Origin: Macrostomum hystrix
Taxonomy: Eukaryota > Platyhelminthes > Macrostomidae
NCBI GenBank assembly: GCA_950097015.1
Contig: CATNEN010000024.1
Span: 6,152,001 to 6,216,000 of the forward strand
Direction: 5' to 3'
DNA: 64,000 bases
Shown here: positions 1-12,387 of the stretch, piece by piece
How positions within the stretch are numbered: the stretch's first letter is position 1
Layout: each line of letters opens with the position of its first letter
Position numbers and translations under genes: made by a program
Notes under the pieces: generated by a model
The model's database searches: none
What the model was told of the DNA's origin: nothing
What the model saw: only the letters and a program-made list of their open reading frames with translations

Positions 1-275
1 AATCCAGATAGATCCAATCCCCAATCCAGATAGATCCATCCCCAATCCAGATAGATTCATCCCCAATCCAGATAGATCCGTCCCCAATCCAGATGGATCC
101 ATCCACAATCTAAAGAGATCCATCCCCAATCCAGATGGATCCATCCACAATCTAAAGAGATCCATCCCCAATCCAGATGGATCCATCCACAATCTAAAGA
201 GATCCATCCCCAATCCAGATGGATCCATCCACAATCCAGATGGATCCATCCACAATCCAGAAAGATCAATCCACA
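1..275. repeat. 21-bp minisatellite, left block
   Basis: Tandem copies of a 21-bp unit with core CCAATCCAGATAGATCCATC. Variants such as CAATCTAAAGAGATCCATCC alternate in the middle of the block. The array continues off the left edge. The same family returns at about 6301-7668, on the other side of the purine-rich domain. The unit length is a multiple of three, so long stop-free frames here are not evidence of a gene. Confidence 0.9.
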
Positions 276-890
276 ATCCATCGCACAATCAGGACTGATC
301 CGTATCCCAACTTGATTTATCCCATAACCAGCTGAGGGCGGGCATTTTAAACGCGGCTTTGCAAACATAGGTAAGGACAGACGCACCGGAGGGGAACGGT
401 GTGAGTACACTCATGTTGGGCAGGTTGATCGAGCTCAGAATTTTTACTAATTGAGATTTCTTTCGCTATATACGCCAAGGCAGCTTGTCCGCTTGACCAG
501 AACGGAATTAGAAAATTGGCCAAATCTAATGATTCCTGGATTAAATTCCACCCTTGCTTACACTGGCCGAACTGTGTACTGCCACAGCGCGTTCAAGTGG
601 CTTGGCGGCTTGGTTGATAGGCCTACCTACTGGTGTGGTGGCAGCTATGCGAGTTGGGCACGAACTACCGGTAGACATGATACCAGATAGGAAGTGAAAT
701 TCACGAGAATAAACGCCGGACATACCAAGGAACAGGTAAATAAAGCGAATTATTAAAGAGTTTGACCAGAATAAAGGAACACGAAAGAAAGAAAGACAAT
801 TAGAAAAGAGAGTAAGGGATAACAGAGAAGAGAACTGGATAGGATATGGAGAAGAGAGTAGAGAGGATAAGAGAGGAGAGAGGAGAGGAT
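276..890. other. Non-repetitive spacer, no gene recognised
   Basis: Mixed-composition sequence between the 21-bp array and the first GA-rich array. A 79-codon frame at 451-690 (+) has no recognisable domain, no clear splice context and no similarity I can name. From about 780 onward the sequence becomes purine-rich and grades into the next array. Confidence 0.5.
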
Positions 891-1485
891 AAGAGAGGAT
901 AAAATGATATGAAAACTGGAGAATAAGAGACGAGAGGAGAGCAAAGGAGGGGAGAGGAGAGCAGAGGTGAGGAGAGGAGAGCAAAGGAGAGGAGAGGAGA
1001 GCAAAGGAGAGGAGAGGAGAGCAAAGGAGAGGAGAGGAGAGCAAAGGAGAGGAGAGGAGAGCAAAGGAGAGGAGAGGAGAGCAAAGGAGAGGAGAGGAGA
1101 GCAAAGGAGAGGAGAGGAGAGCAAAGGAGAGGAGAGGAGAGCAGAGTTGAGGAGAGGAGAGCAAAGGAGAGGAGAGGAGAGCAAAGGAGAGGAGAGGAGA
1201 GCAAAGGAGGGGAGAGGATAGCAGAGGTGAGGAGAGGAGAGCAGAGGTGAGGAGAGGAGAGCAAAGGAGGGGAGAGGAGAGCAAAGGAGAGGAGAGGAGA
1301 GCAAAGGAGAGGAGAGGAGAGCAAAGGAGGGGAGAGGAGAGCAGAGGTGAGGAGAGGAGAGCAGAGGTGAGGAGAGGAGAGCAAAGGAGGGGAGAGGAGA
1401 GCAAAGGAGAGGAGAGGAGAGCAGAGGAGGGGAGAGGAAAGGAGAGCAGAGGAGAGGAGAGAAGTAGAGATTGGAGCAGATGAAG
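891..1485. repeat. GA-rich 20-bp minisatellite
   Basis: About 28 copies of a 20-bp purine unit, GGAGAGGAGAGCAAAGGAGA, with GCAGAGGTGA variants. All purines lie on the + strand. Three overlapping open frames on the minus strand, rich in Leu-Ser-Pro, are by-products of the stop-free composition. Confidence 0.93.
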
Positions 1486-2080
1486 CAAAGAATTGAGAAG
1501 ACACCGAGAGAACAAACAGATCTTACCTTCCTCCGTCATAGAGCTCATGTCCTCCCTGCACTAGACTCAGTTTTTGTAAAGAATTATTAATAAATTAATA
1601 ATTCGGTTAGCGCAGTAGTGAGTCCCATTGCGCCAATTTCCGTTGTCGCCCTCACTGTGTTGCCGCCGAAGCCGCCGCAGTCACCGAAGCTTCCGGAGCA
1701 TCGACACGCAGGTGGCATCAGCGAAACCGAAATTCTGCCAAATCTTTGCATGCATTGTCGGTCTTCTACCGACACTATCGTGTATCCTGTTGCTTAACCC
1801 TGGATTCTCTGGAACTGGTCCCGACTGTTCAGAATTTGTTCCAGGGACAGCTAGCCAATTGTTGACTGGTGCGGGCAAAAATCCAACCCACATACTCCAC
1901 GCACACAACCCTGGGCACCTCCTGATGACCTTTTCTAGGAAATGCACCGAATTTCGGCTAGCCCAGCTCGACTGTGCAATGCCTGTGCCTCCTAGACCAT
2001 GCTTTGACGTTCTTACGAGTGTGAAATCTGTGTCAGATAATGAGAAAAAATAATAAATGATTGTAAAATTATGGAGAAGA
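1486..2080. other. Unique spacer with an unassigned 141-codon frame
   Basis: Non-repetitive island between two purine arrays. A 141-codon frame at 1628-2053 (+) is the only sizeable one. I see no domain, no signal peptide and no convincing splice sites around it, so it is not called as a gene. Confidence 0.45.
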
Positions 2081-5000
2081 CGAGATGAAAAAAGAGGAGA
2101 GGAGAGAAGAGGAGAGGAGAGAAGAGGAGAAGAGAGGAGTGGAGTGGAGTGGAGAGGAGAGGAGAGGAGAGGAGAGGAGAGGAGAGGAGAGGAGAGGAGA
2201 GGAGAGGAGAGGAGAAGAGAAAAGAGGAGAGGAAAGGAGAGGAGAGGAGAGAATAGGGGAGGAAAGGAGAGGAGAGGAGAGGAGAGGAGAGGAGAGAATA
2301 GGGGAGGAGAGGAGAGGAGAGAAGAGGAGAGGAGAAGAGAAAAGAAGAGAGGAAAGGAGAGGAGAGGAGAGAATAGGGGAGGAAAGGAGAGGAGTGGAGA
2401 GGAGAGGAGAGGAGAGGAGATAATAGGAGAGGAGAGAAGAGGAGAGGAGAGAGGAGAAGAGGAGAGGAGAGGAGAGAAGAGGAGAGGAGAGGAGAGGAGA
2501 GGAGAGGAGAAGAGAAAAGAGGAGAGGAAAGGAGAAGAGAGGAGAGAATAGGGGAGGAAAGGAGAGGAGTGAAGAGGAGAGGAGAGGAGAGGAGAGAATA
2601 TGGGAGGAGAGGAGAGAAGAGGAGAGGAGAGGAGTGGAGAGGAGAGGAGAAGAGAAAAGAGGAGAGGAGAGAAGAGAAGAGGAGAGGAGAGGAGAGAAGA
2701 GGAGAGGAGAGGAGAGAAGAGGAGAGGAGAGAGGAGAAGAGGAGAGGAGAGGAGAGAAGAGGAGAGGAGAGAAGAGGAGAGAAGAGGAGTGGAGAGGAGA
2801 GGAGAAGAGAAAAGAGGAGAGGAAAGGAGAAGAGAGGAGAGAATAGGGGAGGAAAGGAGAGGAGTGAAGAGGAGAGGAGAGGAGAGGAGAGAATATGGGA
2901 GGAGAGGAGAGAAGAGGAGAGGAGAGGAGTGGAGAGGAGAGGAGAAGAGAAAAGAGGAGAGGAGAGAAGAGAAGAGGAGAGGAGAGGAGAGAAGAGGAGA
3001 GGAGTGGAAAGGAGAGGAGAGGAGAGGAGAGAAGAGGAGAAGAGAGGAGTGGAGTGGAGTGGAGAGGAGAGGAGAGGAGAGGAGAGGAGAGGAGAGGAGA
3101 GGAAAGGAGAGGAGAGGAGAGGAGAGGAGAAGAGAAAAGAGGAGAGGAAAGGAGAGGAGAGGAGAGAATAGGGGAGGAGAGGAAAGGAGAGGAGAGGAGA
3201 GGAGAGGAGAGGAAAGTAGAGGAGAGGAGAGGAGAGGAGAAGAGAAAAGAAGAGAGGAAAGCAGAGGAGAGGAGAGAATAGGGGAGGAAAGGAGAGGAGT
3301 GGAGAGGAGAGGAGAGGAGAGGAGAGGAGAGGAGAGGAGAAGAGAAAAGAGGAGAGGAAAGGAGAAGAGAGGAGAGAATAGGGGAGGAAAGGAGAGGAGT
3401 GAAAAGGAGAGGAGAGGAGAGGAGAGGAGATAATAGGAGAGGAGAGAAGAGGAGAGGAGATAATAGGAGAGGAGAGAAGAGGAGAGGAGATAATAGGAGA
3501 GGAGAGAAGAGGAGAGGAGAGGAGAGGAGTGGAGAGAATAGGGGAGGAGAGGAGAGAAGAGGAGAGGAGAAGAGAAAAGAAGAGAGGAAAGGAGAGGAGA
3601 GGAGAGAATAGGGGAGGAAAGGAGAGGAGTGGAGAGGAGAGGAGAGGAGAGGAGATAATAGGAGAGGAGAGAAGAGGAGAGGAGAGAGGAGAAGAGGAGA
3701 GGAGAGGAGAGAAGAGGAGAGGAGAGGAGAGAATAGGGGAGGAGAGGAGACAAGAGGAGAGGAGAAGAGAAAAGAAGAGAGGAAAGGAGAGGAGAGGAGA
3801 GAATAGGGGAGGAAAGGAGAGGAGTGGAGAGGAGAGGAGAGGAGAGGAGATAATAGGAGAGGAGAGAAGAGGAGAGGAGAGGAGAGGAGAGGAGAGGAGA
3901 AGAGAAAAGAGGAGAGGAAAGGAGAAGAGAGGAGAGAATAGGGGGAGGAAAGGAGAGGAGTGGAGAGGAGATGAGAGGAGAGGAGATAATAGGAGAGGAG
4001 AGAAGAGGAGAGGAGAGGAGAGAAGAGGAGAGGAGAGGAGAGGAGTGGAGAGGAGAGGAGAAGAGAAAAGAGGAGAGGAAAGGAGAAGAGAGGAGAGAAT
4101 AGGGGAGGAAAGGAGAGGAGTGAAAAGGAGAGGAGAGGAGAGGAGAGGAGATAATAGGAGAGGAGAGAAGAGGAGAGGAGATAATAGGAGAGGAGAGAAG
4201 AGGAGAGGAGATAATAGGAGAGGAGAAAAGAGGAGAGGAGAGGAGAGAAGAGGAGAGGAGAGGAGAGGAGTGGAGAGGAGAGGAGAAGAGAAAAGAGGAG
4301 AGGAAAGGAGAAGAGAGGAGAGAATAGGGGAGGAAAGGAGAGGAGTGAAAAGGAGAGGAGAGGAGAGGAGAGGAGATAATAGGAGAGGAGAGAAGAGGAG
4401 AGGAGATAATAGGAGAGGAGAGAAGAGGAGAGGAGATAATAGGAGAGGAGAGAAGAGGAGAGGAGAGGAGAGGAGTGGAGAGAATAGGGGAGGAGAGGAG
4501 AGAAGAGGAGAGGAGAAGAGAAAAGAAGAGAGGAAAGGAGAGGAGAGGAGAGAATAGGGGAGGAAAGGAGAGGAGTGGAGAGGAGAGGAGAGGAGAGGAG
4601 ATAATAGGAGAGGAGAGAAGAGGAGAGGAGAGAGGAGAAGAGGAGAGGAGAGGAGAGAAGAGGAGAGGAGAGGAGAGAATAGGGGAGGAGAGGAGACAAG
4701 AGGAGAGGAGAAGAGAAAAGAAGAGAGGAAAGGAGAGGAGAGGAGAGAATAGGGGAGGAAAGGAGAGGAGTGGAGAGGAGAGGAGAGGAGAGGAGATAAT
4801 AGGAGAGGAGAGAAGAGGAGAGGAGAGGAGAGGAGAGGAGAGGAGAAGAGAAAAGAGGAGAGGAAAGGAGAAGAGAGGAGAGAATAGGGGAGGAAAGGAG
4901 AGGAGTGGAGAGGAGATGAGAGGAGAGGAGATAATAGGAGAGGAGAGAAGAGGAGAGGAGAGGAGAGAAGAGGAGAGGAGAGGAGAGGAGTGGAGAGGAG

Positions 5001-5652
5001 AGGAGAAGAGAAAAGAGGAGAGGAAAGGAGAAGAGAGGAGAGAATAGGGGAGGAAAGGAGAGGAGTGAAAAGGAGAGGAGAGGAGAGGAGAGGAGATAAT
5101 AGGAGAGGAGAGAAGAGGAGAGGAGATAATAGGAGAGGAGAGAAGAGGAGAGGAGATAATAGGAGAGGAGAGAAGAGGAGAGGAGAGGAGAGGAGTGGAG
5201 AGGAGAGGAGAAGAGAAAAGAGGAGAGGAAAGGAGAAGAGAGGAGAGAATAGGGGAGGAAAGGAGAGGAGTGAAGAGGAGAGGAGAGGAGAGGAGAGAAT
5301 ATGGGAGGAGAGGAGAGAAGAGGAGAGGAGAGGAGTGGAGAGGAGAGGAGAAGAGAAAAGAGGAGAGGAGAGAAGAGAAGAGGAGAGGAGAGGAGAGAAG
5401 AGGAGAGGAGTGGAAAGGAGAGGAGAGGAGAGGAGAGAAGAGGAGAGGAGAGAGGAGAAGAGGAGAAGAGAGGAGTGGAGTGGAGTGGAGAGGAGAGGAG
5501 AGGAGAGGAGAGGAGAAGAGAAAAGAGGAGAGGAAAGGAGAAGAGAGGAGAGAATAGGGGAGGAAAGGAGAGGAGTGAAAAGGAGAGGAGAGGAGAGGAG
5601 AGGAGAGAAGAGGAGAGGAGAGAAGAGGAGAGGAGAGGAGAGGAGAGGGAGA
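2081..5652. repeat. 3.5-kb polypurine tract (GGAGA family)
   Basis: Roughly 3.57 kb of almost uninterrupted purine on the + strand, built from GGAGA, GAAGAGGAGA, AGAGAAAAGA and GGAGTGGAGA submotifs. Pyrimidines are almost only isolated T in TAATAGG, GAATAGGGG and GGAGTGG. Blocks recur in long range: the segment starting near 3529 is repeated from about 4475 (about 946 bp apart), and blocks near 2600, 2895 and 5301 repeat one another. Frames of up to 876 codons on the minus strand reflect only the lack of stops in polypyrimidine. Confidence 0.96.
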
Positions 5653-6300
5653 AGGGCAGTCTACTCGTCGCTAACAGGGTTTACCAGTTGAATGGGGCAT
5701 AGGCCTAGCAACGGTCTGTGTCGCTGGAGCCAACCCAGTTTAATGTAAATCAGTGCCAGCCACCGCAGCTGGTCGGGCAGACAGTTTCATCAAGCCAGCA
5801 TCAGTCCTGCGCAGCCTAACCAGCTGTCATGTAAACCCAGGCCAAACTGACACTGGCTTGGAAAACATCGATACCTAAACAGCTTAACAATTCGAATAAT
5901 TCCCATTTGGGATCAATTTCAAACAGTTTTTTGGGGATTGAACAGAAAGTGCGCTTCAATGCTGAACATGGTTGCTAAGCAACCAACTACGATCAGTTGT
6001 TTTCTTTGGAACAAGGTCGGTGACTGACTGACGTGAGCGACTGTGTAAAAATGGAAAAAAATTCGATTGTACAAATAAGGATCAGCCATTGTGGGGTCTG
6101 GCGCAAGAAACAGCTAGCGGCAACTGCTGCCTGCAAATGTTATTCTCGTAAAAGTTTCAGCTGGTGTAAAAAAACTGCCATTTTAAATTCATAATCTGAA
6201 ACTGCCGTCTTCTTTGCTCGGTCGAAATTCATTATCAGATTTTATTGTGCCTTTTGTACTGAACCAGTTGAAAAATACTCATTCCACAGATAGCTTTCAA
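5653..6300. other. Spacer without recognised features
   Basis: Ordinary mixed-composition sequence. I see no domain-bearing frame, tRNA-like box or tandem structure. Confidence 0.5.
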
Positions 6301-7668
6301 TCAGACTCACATATAGATCGATGCCCGATCCAGATAGATCGATGCCCAATCCAGATGGATCCATCCCAATCCAGATAGATCCATCACCAATCCAGATAGA
6401 TCCATCACCAATCCAGATAGATCCATCCCCAATCCATATAGATCCATCACCAATCCAGATAGACCCATCCCCAATCCAGATAGATCCGTCCCCAATCCAG
6501 ATAGAACCATCCATAATCTAAAGAGATCCACCCCCAATCAAGATGGATCTATAACCAATCCAGATAGATTCATCCCAATCCAGATAGATCCATCCCCAAT
6601 CCAGATAGACACATCCCCAATCCAGATAGATTCATCCCCAATCCAGATAGACCCAACACCAATCCATATAGACCCATCCCCAATCCATATAGACCCAACA
6701 CCGATCCATATAGATCCATCCCCAATCCAGATAGACCCATCCCCAATCCAGATAGATCCATCCCCAATCCAGATAGACCCAACACCAATCCATATAGATC
6801 CATCCCCAATCCATATAGATCCATCACCGATCCAGACAGATCCATCCCCAATCCAGACAGATCCATCCACAATCCAGATAGACCCATCCCCAATCCAGAT
6901 AGATCCATCCCCAATCCATATAGATCCATCACCAATCCAGACAGATCCATCCCCAATCCAGACAGATCCATCCACAATCCAGATAGACCCATCCCCAATC
7001 CAGATAGATCGATGCCCAATCCAGATGGATCCATCCCAATCCAGATAGATCCATCACCAATCCAGATAGATCCATCACCAATCCAGATAGATCCATCCCC
7101 AATCGAGATAGACCCATCCCCAATCCAGATAGACCCATCCCCAATCCAGATAGATCCATCCCCAATCCAGATAGACCCATCCACAATCCAGATAGACCCA
7201 TCCCCAATCCAGACAGATCCATCCACAATCCAGATAGACCCATCCACAATCCAGACAGATCCATCCACAATCCAGATAGACCCATCCACAATCCAGATAG
7301 ATCCATCCCCAATCCAGATAGATCCATCCCCAATCCAGATAGACCCATCCCCAATCCAGATAGATCCATCCCCAATCTAAAGAGATCCATCCTTAATCCA
7401 TATAGATCCATCACCAATCCAGATAGATCCATCACCAATCCATATAGATCCATCCCCAATCCAGATAGATCCATCACCAATCCAGATAGACCCATCCCCA
7501 ATCCAGATAGATCCATCCCCAATCTAAAGAGATCCATCCTTAATCCATATAGATCCATCACCAATCCAGATAGATCCATCACCAATCCAGATAGATCCAT
7601 CACCAATCCATATAGATCCATCCCCAATCCAGATAGATCCATCACCAATCCTAAAAGACCCATCCCCA
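6301..7668. repeat. 21-bp minisatellite, right block
   Basis: About 65 copies of the 21-bp unit seen at 1-275 (core CCAATCCAGATAGATCCATC). Sub-variants include ATCCATATAGATCC, CCAGACAGATCC and CAATCTAAAGAG. A block near 6316-6440 recurs near 7005-7100, so the array also grew by segmental duplication. Its frames encode heptads such as IQIDPSP and are array artefacts. Confidence 0.94.
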
Positions 7669-8040
7669 TAGAATATTTTTGGAGAATAGTAGTGCAGGCC
7701 TAGATGCACTTTTTGGCAAGTGAGTAGTTTTTAACATTGAGATGAATTCGTTACCTACTACATTCCTTCACTTGAGATATCATAATGCTGTACGTTACAT
7801 TATATTCCTTCACTTGAAATTTACATTCTAATCGATTTAGCAGTAAACACTTGCAGACAGTGGTTCTCACAATTATCTGCTACGAAAAATTAACACTCTT
7901 TAAGTTTTCAGAGAGCACTTGTCTTCACTTAGTGCTTGTTTGCCAATTCTTATACTTGGTAAATCCATTAGTGACCTGCTAAAATTATACTTAACACTGT
8001 GTTTTCAGTACCAAAACTGACCCACTTATCTAAAACTTGA
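7669..8040. other. Spacer, nothing recognised
   Basis: AT-rich unique sequence between two minisatellites with no open frame of note. ATTCCTTCACTTGA occurs twice near 7760-7820, a minor local duplication. Confidence 0.5.
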
Positions 8041-8870
8041 CAGCTTTCTCTAACTGATTGACAGCTATCTATAACTGATTGACAGCTATCTATAACTGAT
8101 TGACAGCTATCTATAACTGATTGACAGCTATCTAGAAACGGTGGACAGTAATCTACTTAGTATAACTGATTGACAGCTATCTGTAACTGATTGACAGCCA
8201 TCTGTAACTGATTGACAGATTATCTAGAACTGATTGACAGCCATCTGTAACTGATTGACAGCTATCTATAACTGATTGACAGCCATCTGTAACTGATTGA
8301 CAGACTATCTAGAACTGATTGACAGACTATCTAGAACTGATTGACAGACTATCTAGAACTGATTGACAGACTATCTAGAACTGATTGACAGCTATCTAGA
8401 ACTGATTGACAGATTATCTAGAACTGATTGACAGATTATCTATTACTGATTGACAGATTATCTATTACTGATTGACAGATTATCTATTACTGATTGACAG
8501 ATTATCTATTACTGATTGACAGATTATCTATTACTGATTGACAGATTATCTATTACTGATTGACAGATTATCTATTACTGATTGACAGATTATCTACTAC
8601 TGATTGACAGCCATCTGTAACTGATTGACAGCCATCTGTAACTGATAGACAGCCATTTGTAACTGATTGACAGCCATCTGTAACTGATTGACAGATTAGA
8701 ACTGATTGACAGATTAGAACTGATTGACAGATTAGAACTGATTGACAGATTAGAACTGATTGACAGATTAGAACTGATTGACAGATTAGAATCGATTGAC
8801 AGCTATCTAGAATTGGTTGGCAGCCATCAAAAAGTGATTGACAGCAATCTACAACCGATTGACTGTATTT
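8041..8870. repeat. Minisatellite with mixed 18/21/22-bp units
   Basis: Tandem units share the core ACTGATTGACAG followed by a variable spacer: CTATCTATA (21 bp), CCATCTGTA (21 bp), ATTATCTATT (22 bp) or ATTAGA (18 bp). Units of one type are clustered, showing local homogenisation by repeated slippage or unequal exchange. There is no coding potential. Confidence 0.94.
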
Positions 8871-9014
8871 TAATCCCTAATTGTCTATACCGAAGCAACA
8901 ATTGCGTGTCAGTGAATTGCAGCAGCACTAACTGACTGCAGCTCATGCTGATTAGTGCCAGGACAGAAAGATTACCAACACTCGTCATGCACACGGAGCA
9001 GACACGGCAACTCA

Positions 9015-9022
9015 GGTGTGTG

Positions 9023-9079
<57 letters not shown>
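9015..9079. repeat. (TG)n microsatellite
   Basis: About 32 TG dinucleotides, interrupted once by CG near 9029. Alternating purine-pyrimidine runs of this length can adopt Z-DNA, but nothing here shows a function. Confidence 0.97.
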
Positions 9080-9770
9080 AGTCTGGAAGGCGGATGTCAC
9101 CCTCAGGGAGTCTAAATGCAACAAATTGCGGCTGCCAGTTTCACTGCAGACGCCCCAGGCCAGGTGGAGGCACTGAGCCACTCTGAAATTCTCATTCTCT
9201 ATATAAGATTCTCTGCAAGACCTGAAATTGCACCAACTCACACAGCCGGGGCCGAACAGAATTTTGATGGAATAAAAATACCATGGCTAGCCAAGCCAAG
9301 CCAAGCTAAGCAACCAAAAGCCGCCGCGGTCGGCCCTAAAAACTCTCACACTCTCTTTCTCATTTTTTACCTTTCTCTTCATCGTCCAGTTTCTCTTTTT
9401 TGATTCCCCTCTCTCTCATCTCTAGTTTGCGGGGCTCTTCAGTGCGTTTGTTTTCAACCTGCGCCTGTCCGGTGATGGCACTGACTCTGAGCCTCTTGTC
9501 TTGGCGACTGGCTGCAGTGGGGGACAGAGAGTGAGTCTAGTTTGAGCACACCAGGCGTACTAGGGGGTGCATTAAAGCAGAATATTTTAACAGACTATCA
9601 TGGTTCGTCCAGGAGGCTGACAAAGCCAAAACTCTAAGTTTAGAGAACACCGTTGAAGCTGGAGAATACTGCTGCGAAAATTATCTTGAGTCTTGACATG
9701 GTTCATCTTGACCCGATTAGAACAAGATGAGGTCATTCAGATGGTTCATGACCTATTTAAAAGGAGAATG
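9080..9770. other. Spacer, no gene recognised
   Basis: Mixed sequence with a short AAGCCAAGCCAAG run near 9290 and a CT-rich stretch near 9345-9425. A 95-codon frame at 9116-9403 (+) has no recognisable domain. Confidence 0.45.
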
Positions 9771-9771
9771 G

Positions 9772-9965
9772 GTCACCGAGATGGGAAGTCAGGACAGATG
9801 TACACACATGTGTGAGCGTGTGCCTGCGTACAGTATCTGTGTGCTTGTGTGCTCAGGAGTCAGCGAAATGGGCAGATTGCCTTCTCGCTGGCTGCTGGTC
9901 TAGTGTCACCAAATGATGAGTCATGGCCCGCAGCCCTCTTGCAATTATTATTTTTTTATTCATTC
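9772..9965. mobile_element. Interspersed repeat family B (SINE-like), copy 1
   Basis: About 190 bp that align by eye to 20655-20865 and 47470-47660. Shared landmarks in order are GTCAGGACAGATGTACACAC, GCTCAGGAGTCAGCGAAAT, GGTCTAGTGTCACCAAATGA, CCCGCAGCCCTC and a run ending in TTATTATT. The dispersed copies and short A/T-rich tail suggest a SINE. The promoter head is seen only in the 47335 and 57705 copies. Confidence 0.65.
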
Positions 9966-10032
9966 ATATAGGTCATGTAAATCATGAGATAGTGTTCATG
10001 ACCTATTAAAAAGAAGATTGGATTATTGATAC

Positions 10033-10365
10033 GGGTCATGACCTATTTGGAAAGGTGAATGGGTCATTGATACGGGTCATGACCTATTTGGAAAGGTGAA
10101 TGGGTCATTGATACGGGTCATGACCTATTTGGAAAGGTGAATGGGTCATTGATACGGGTCATGACCTATTTGGAAAGGTGAATGGGTCATTGATACGGGT
10201 CATGACCTATTTGGAAAGGTGAATGGGTCATTGATACGGGTCATGACCTATTTGGAAAGGTGAATGGGTCATTGATACGGGTCACGACCTATTTGGAAAA
10301 GGGGAATGGGTCATTGATACGGGTCATGACCTATTTGGAAAAGGGGAATGGGTCACTGAGATGGT
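10033..10365. repeat. 41-bp minisatellite, about 8 copies
   Basis: Units start at 10033, 10074 and so on, 41 bp apart, each containing GGGTCATGACCTATTTGGAA. The first seven are nearly identical and the last ones carry GGGGAATGGG. Degenerate relatives of the unit (GACCTATTTAAAAG) lie upstream near 9750 and 9990, which marks the probable seed sequence. Confidence 0.93.
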
Positions 10366-10594
10366 TTATGGCCAATTCTAAATTCTGGGTTCATGACAAT
10401 CAAGTGTTAAAACTCTAACCATAACTTAGCAGCAGTGTCAGTATGCTTATAAAACTTGAATTTCACTCAACGCTTGTACACGAAGTCTTCCAATCTATTC
10501 TAGCGGAAGCAAAAAGTGGACTGAAGGATAATTTATGCAAAATATACAGAATGATAAGAAAGCATGACAAAGATATGGAAATGCCACCTATAGC

Positions 10595-10700
10595 CCACAG
10601 TATTGGGTTAGATGTACAGCCACAGTCTGTGCTATTGCGCGGAGTTTCTAAAGGCTGCGTACAGCTGATCAGTCCATGGACTGGGGAGGTATTGCTGGTG
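10595..10700 (-). mobile_element. SINE family A fragment
   Basis: Carries the signature GGCTGCGTACAGCTGATCAG followed by TCCATGGACTGGGGAGG, shared with the copies at 36240 and 42023. It is a body fragment without the tRNA-like head. The orientation is inferred from the 36240 copy, whose head lies at the high-coordinate end. Confidence 0.6.
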
Positions 10701-11054
10701 CTCGTTTAACATTTCGTCTTATCATATCGAATAATAACGAGCATATGGAAACTAATTGGCACAGAAACTGTTAATAAATACGGGAGTAAGGTTAGTTACC
10801 AGCACAATTGAATGTGTAAAGCGCAGATGCTCTAATTAGGCGTTCGTGAAAAATCTCCAAGCTTATAACAAATGTTCGCAAAAACACGAACTATTATCGG
10901 GTGTGAATAGCCAGTGACAGAATGGGGAACCATCAAGGTGTAGCCAGATAATCACCTGCAACTGTGTTGGCAGTCAGGGCGTCGACTTTGACTTTGAGCA
11001 GCAAAAATTACTGACGGACGGACAGACAAAGTTCAAGAAGATAGACGTCAAGAC
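10701..11054. other. Spacer, nothing recognised
   Basis: Unique sequence between a SINE fragment and a GA-rich array. No convincing frame or signal. Confidence 0.45.
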
Positions 11055-11545
11055 CGAGGGTCAAGAGAGAGGGCGTGAAGGGGGGAGAGAAATTATAGAA
11101 AGGGAGTGGAGAGAGGAGACAGGGAGAGGAGAGAGGTAGAAGAGACGTAGATGAGGGAGGAGAGAGGTAGAGGAGGGAGGAGAGAGGTAGAGGAGGGAGG
11201 AGAGAGGTAGAGGAGGGAGGAGAGAGGTAGAGGAGGGAGGAGAGAGGTAGAGGAGGGAAGAGAGAGGTAGGGGAGGGAAGAGACAGGTAGGGGAGGGAAG
11301 AGAGAGGTAGAGTAGAGAAGTAGAGGAGGGAGGAGAGAGGAAGATGAGGGAGGAGAGAGGTAGAAGAGGGAAGAGAGAGGTAGAGGAGGGAAGAGAGAGG
11401 TAGAGGAGGGAAGAGAGAGGTAGAAGAGGGAAGAGAGAGGTAGAGGAGGGAGGAGAGAGGTAGATGAGGGAGGAGAGAGAGGAGAGAGAGGAGAAAGGGA
11501 TAAGGGAGAGGAGAGAGGGAGTGGAAAGAGGAGAGAGCAAGATGA
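11055..11545. repeat. GA-rich 20-bp minisatellite
   Basis: Polypurine (+ strand) array of GAGAGGTAGAGGAGGGAGGA units, with GGAAGAGA and GATGAGG variants. A 202-codon frame on the complementary strand is a composition artefact. Confidence 0.93.
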
Positions 11546-12385
11546 CAGGGAGAGGACAGTGAAGGTCCAGATAACTTGACCAGTCGTGCTTGACCAAAGA
11601 ATCGGTGTGAAAGTTATAATTTGCGCCAATGCATTCGGTTGCTGGGCAAGCATTCCTTCTCAGTTCCAAGGCCCCGGCAGCTTGGCCGAACGATAAGAAG
11701 CTGGCAGTGTGTAAACAACAGTGCGCACGACCATGCCAGCATTCCAGAGCCGCCTGCTTCCTTAGCGCTGGAAGAGCAGACGAAAGATCGCGGATGGCGG
11801 GGCACCGCGCCCATTGGGAAGCCTAAAATAGATTAGGGATATCTCCCCAGCAACAACAACACTTCTGGAACTGATTCTGCTGGCAACCCGCGGAGAAGCT
11901 TTTTGCAGGCTGATGAAGGGGAAACGGAAAGGGCAGTTTGTGCCGGACAGCTTGTATGTGTTTTATATCAAGACGATGACATATGTCGGCCCCTCGCATT
12001 CCTTTACCCCAAGCGATGGACATGCGGAACTATCAAAGAGAGATTTCAATATTTGTTCTCTTCTGTTCAGCAGCTAATTGAATTGTCACCTGCCGGATGA
12101 ACAGCACTATTTACTTAGTCGAGTCAAGTAGCCAACTTTTTTGTTGAAGAAATTAGAAAAGCAGATTAAAATAAAACTCTAATTTGCATTATCGCACTAA
12201 TCTAGCTAACATGCAACTTAATCAAGCTTTTCGTGCCACCGACCTTGGTTAAGGTGCACACAGGAGCGTGTGTTGCGTACAGTGTGAAATCTAACAGACC
12301 GCAAAGGGGATTTACTTTTAAATAATTTTATCTGCTCTGCTGCGCCACAAGCTACTTAAAGTTAACGCGAGTAGTAGTGTGCGCG
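11546..12385. other. Spacer, no gene recognised
   Basis: Several overlapping frames of 60-70 codons at 11614-12100 on both strands, none with a recognisable domain or splice signals. No repeat structure is visible. Confidence 0.45.
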
Positions 12386-12387
12386 AA

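Noticed and set aside
1628-2053. 141-codon frame as a gene
   Set aside because: No recognisable domain, signal peptide or splice signals, and it lies between two satellite arrays.
2069-4699. 876-codon minus-strand frame (Leu/Ser/Pro repeats), with the 690-codon frame at 1681-3753
   Set aside because: Lies inside the polypurine tract, where the complementary polypyrimidine strand cannot easily form stops; no domain, splice context or start logic.
9015-9079. Functional Z-DNA or regulatory role of the (TG)n run
   Set aside because: No adjacent gene or other evidence; such runs are common.
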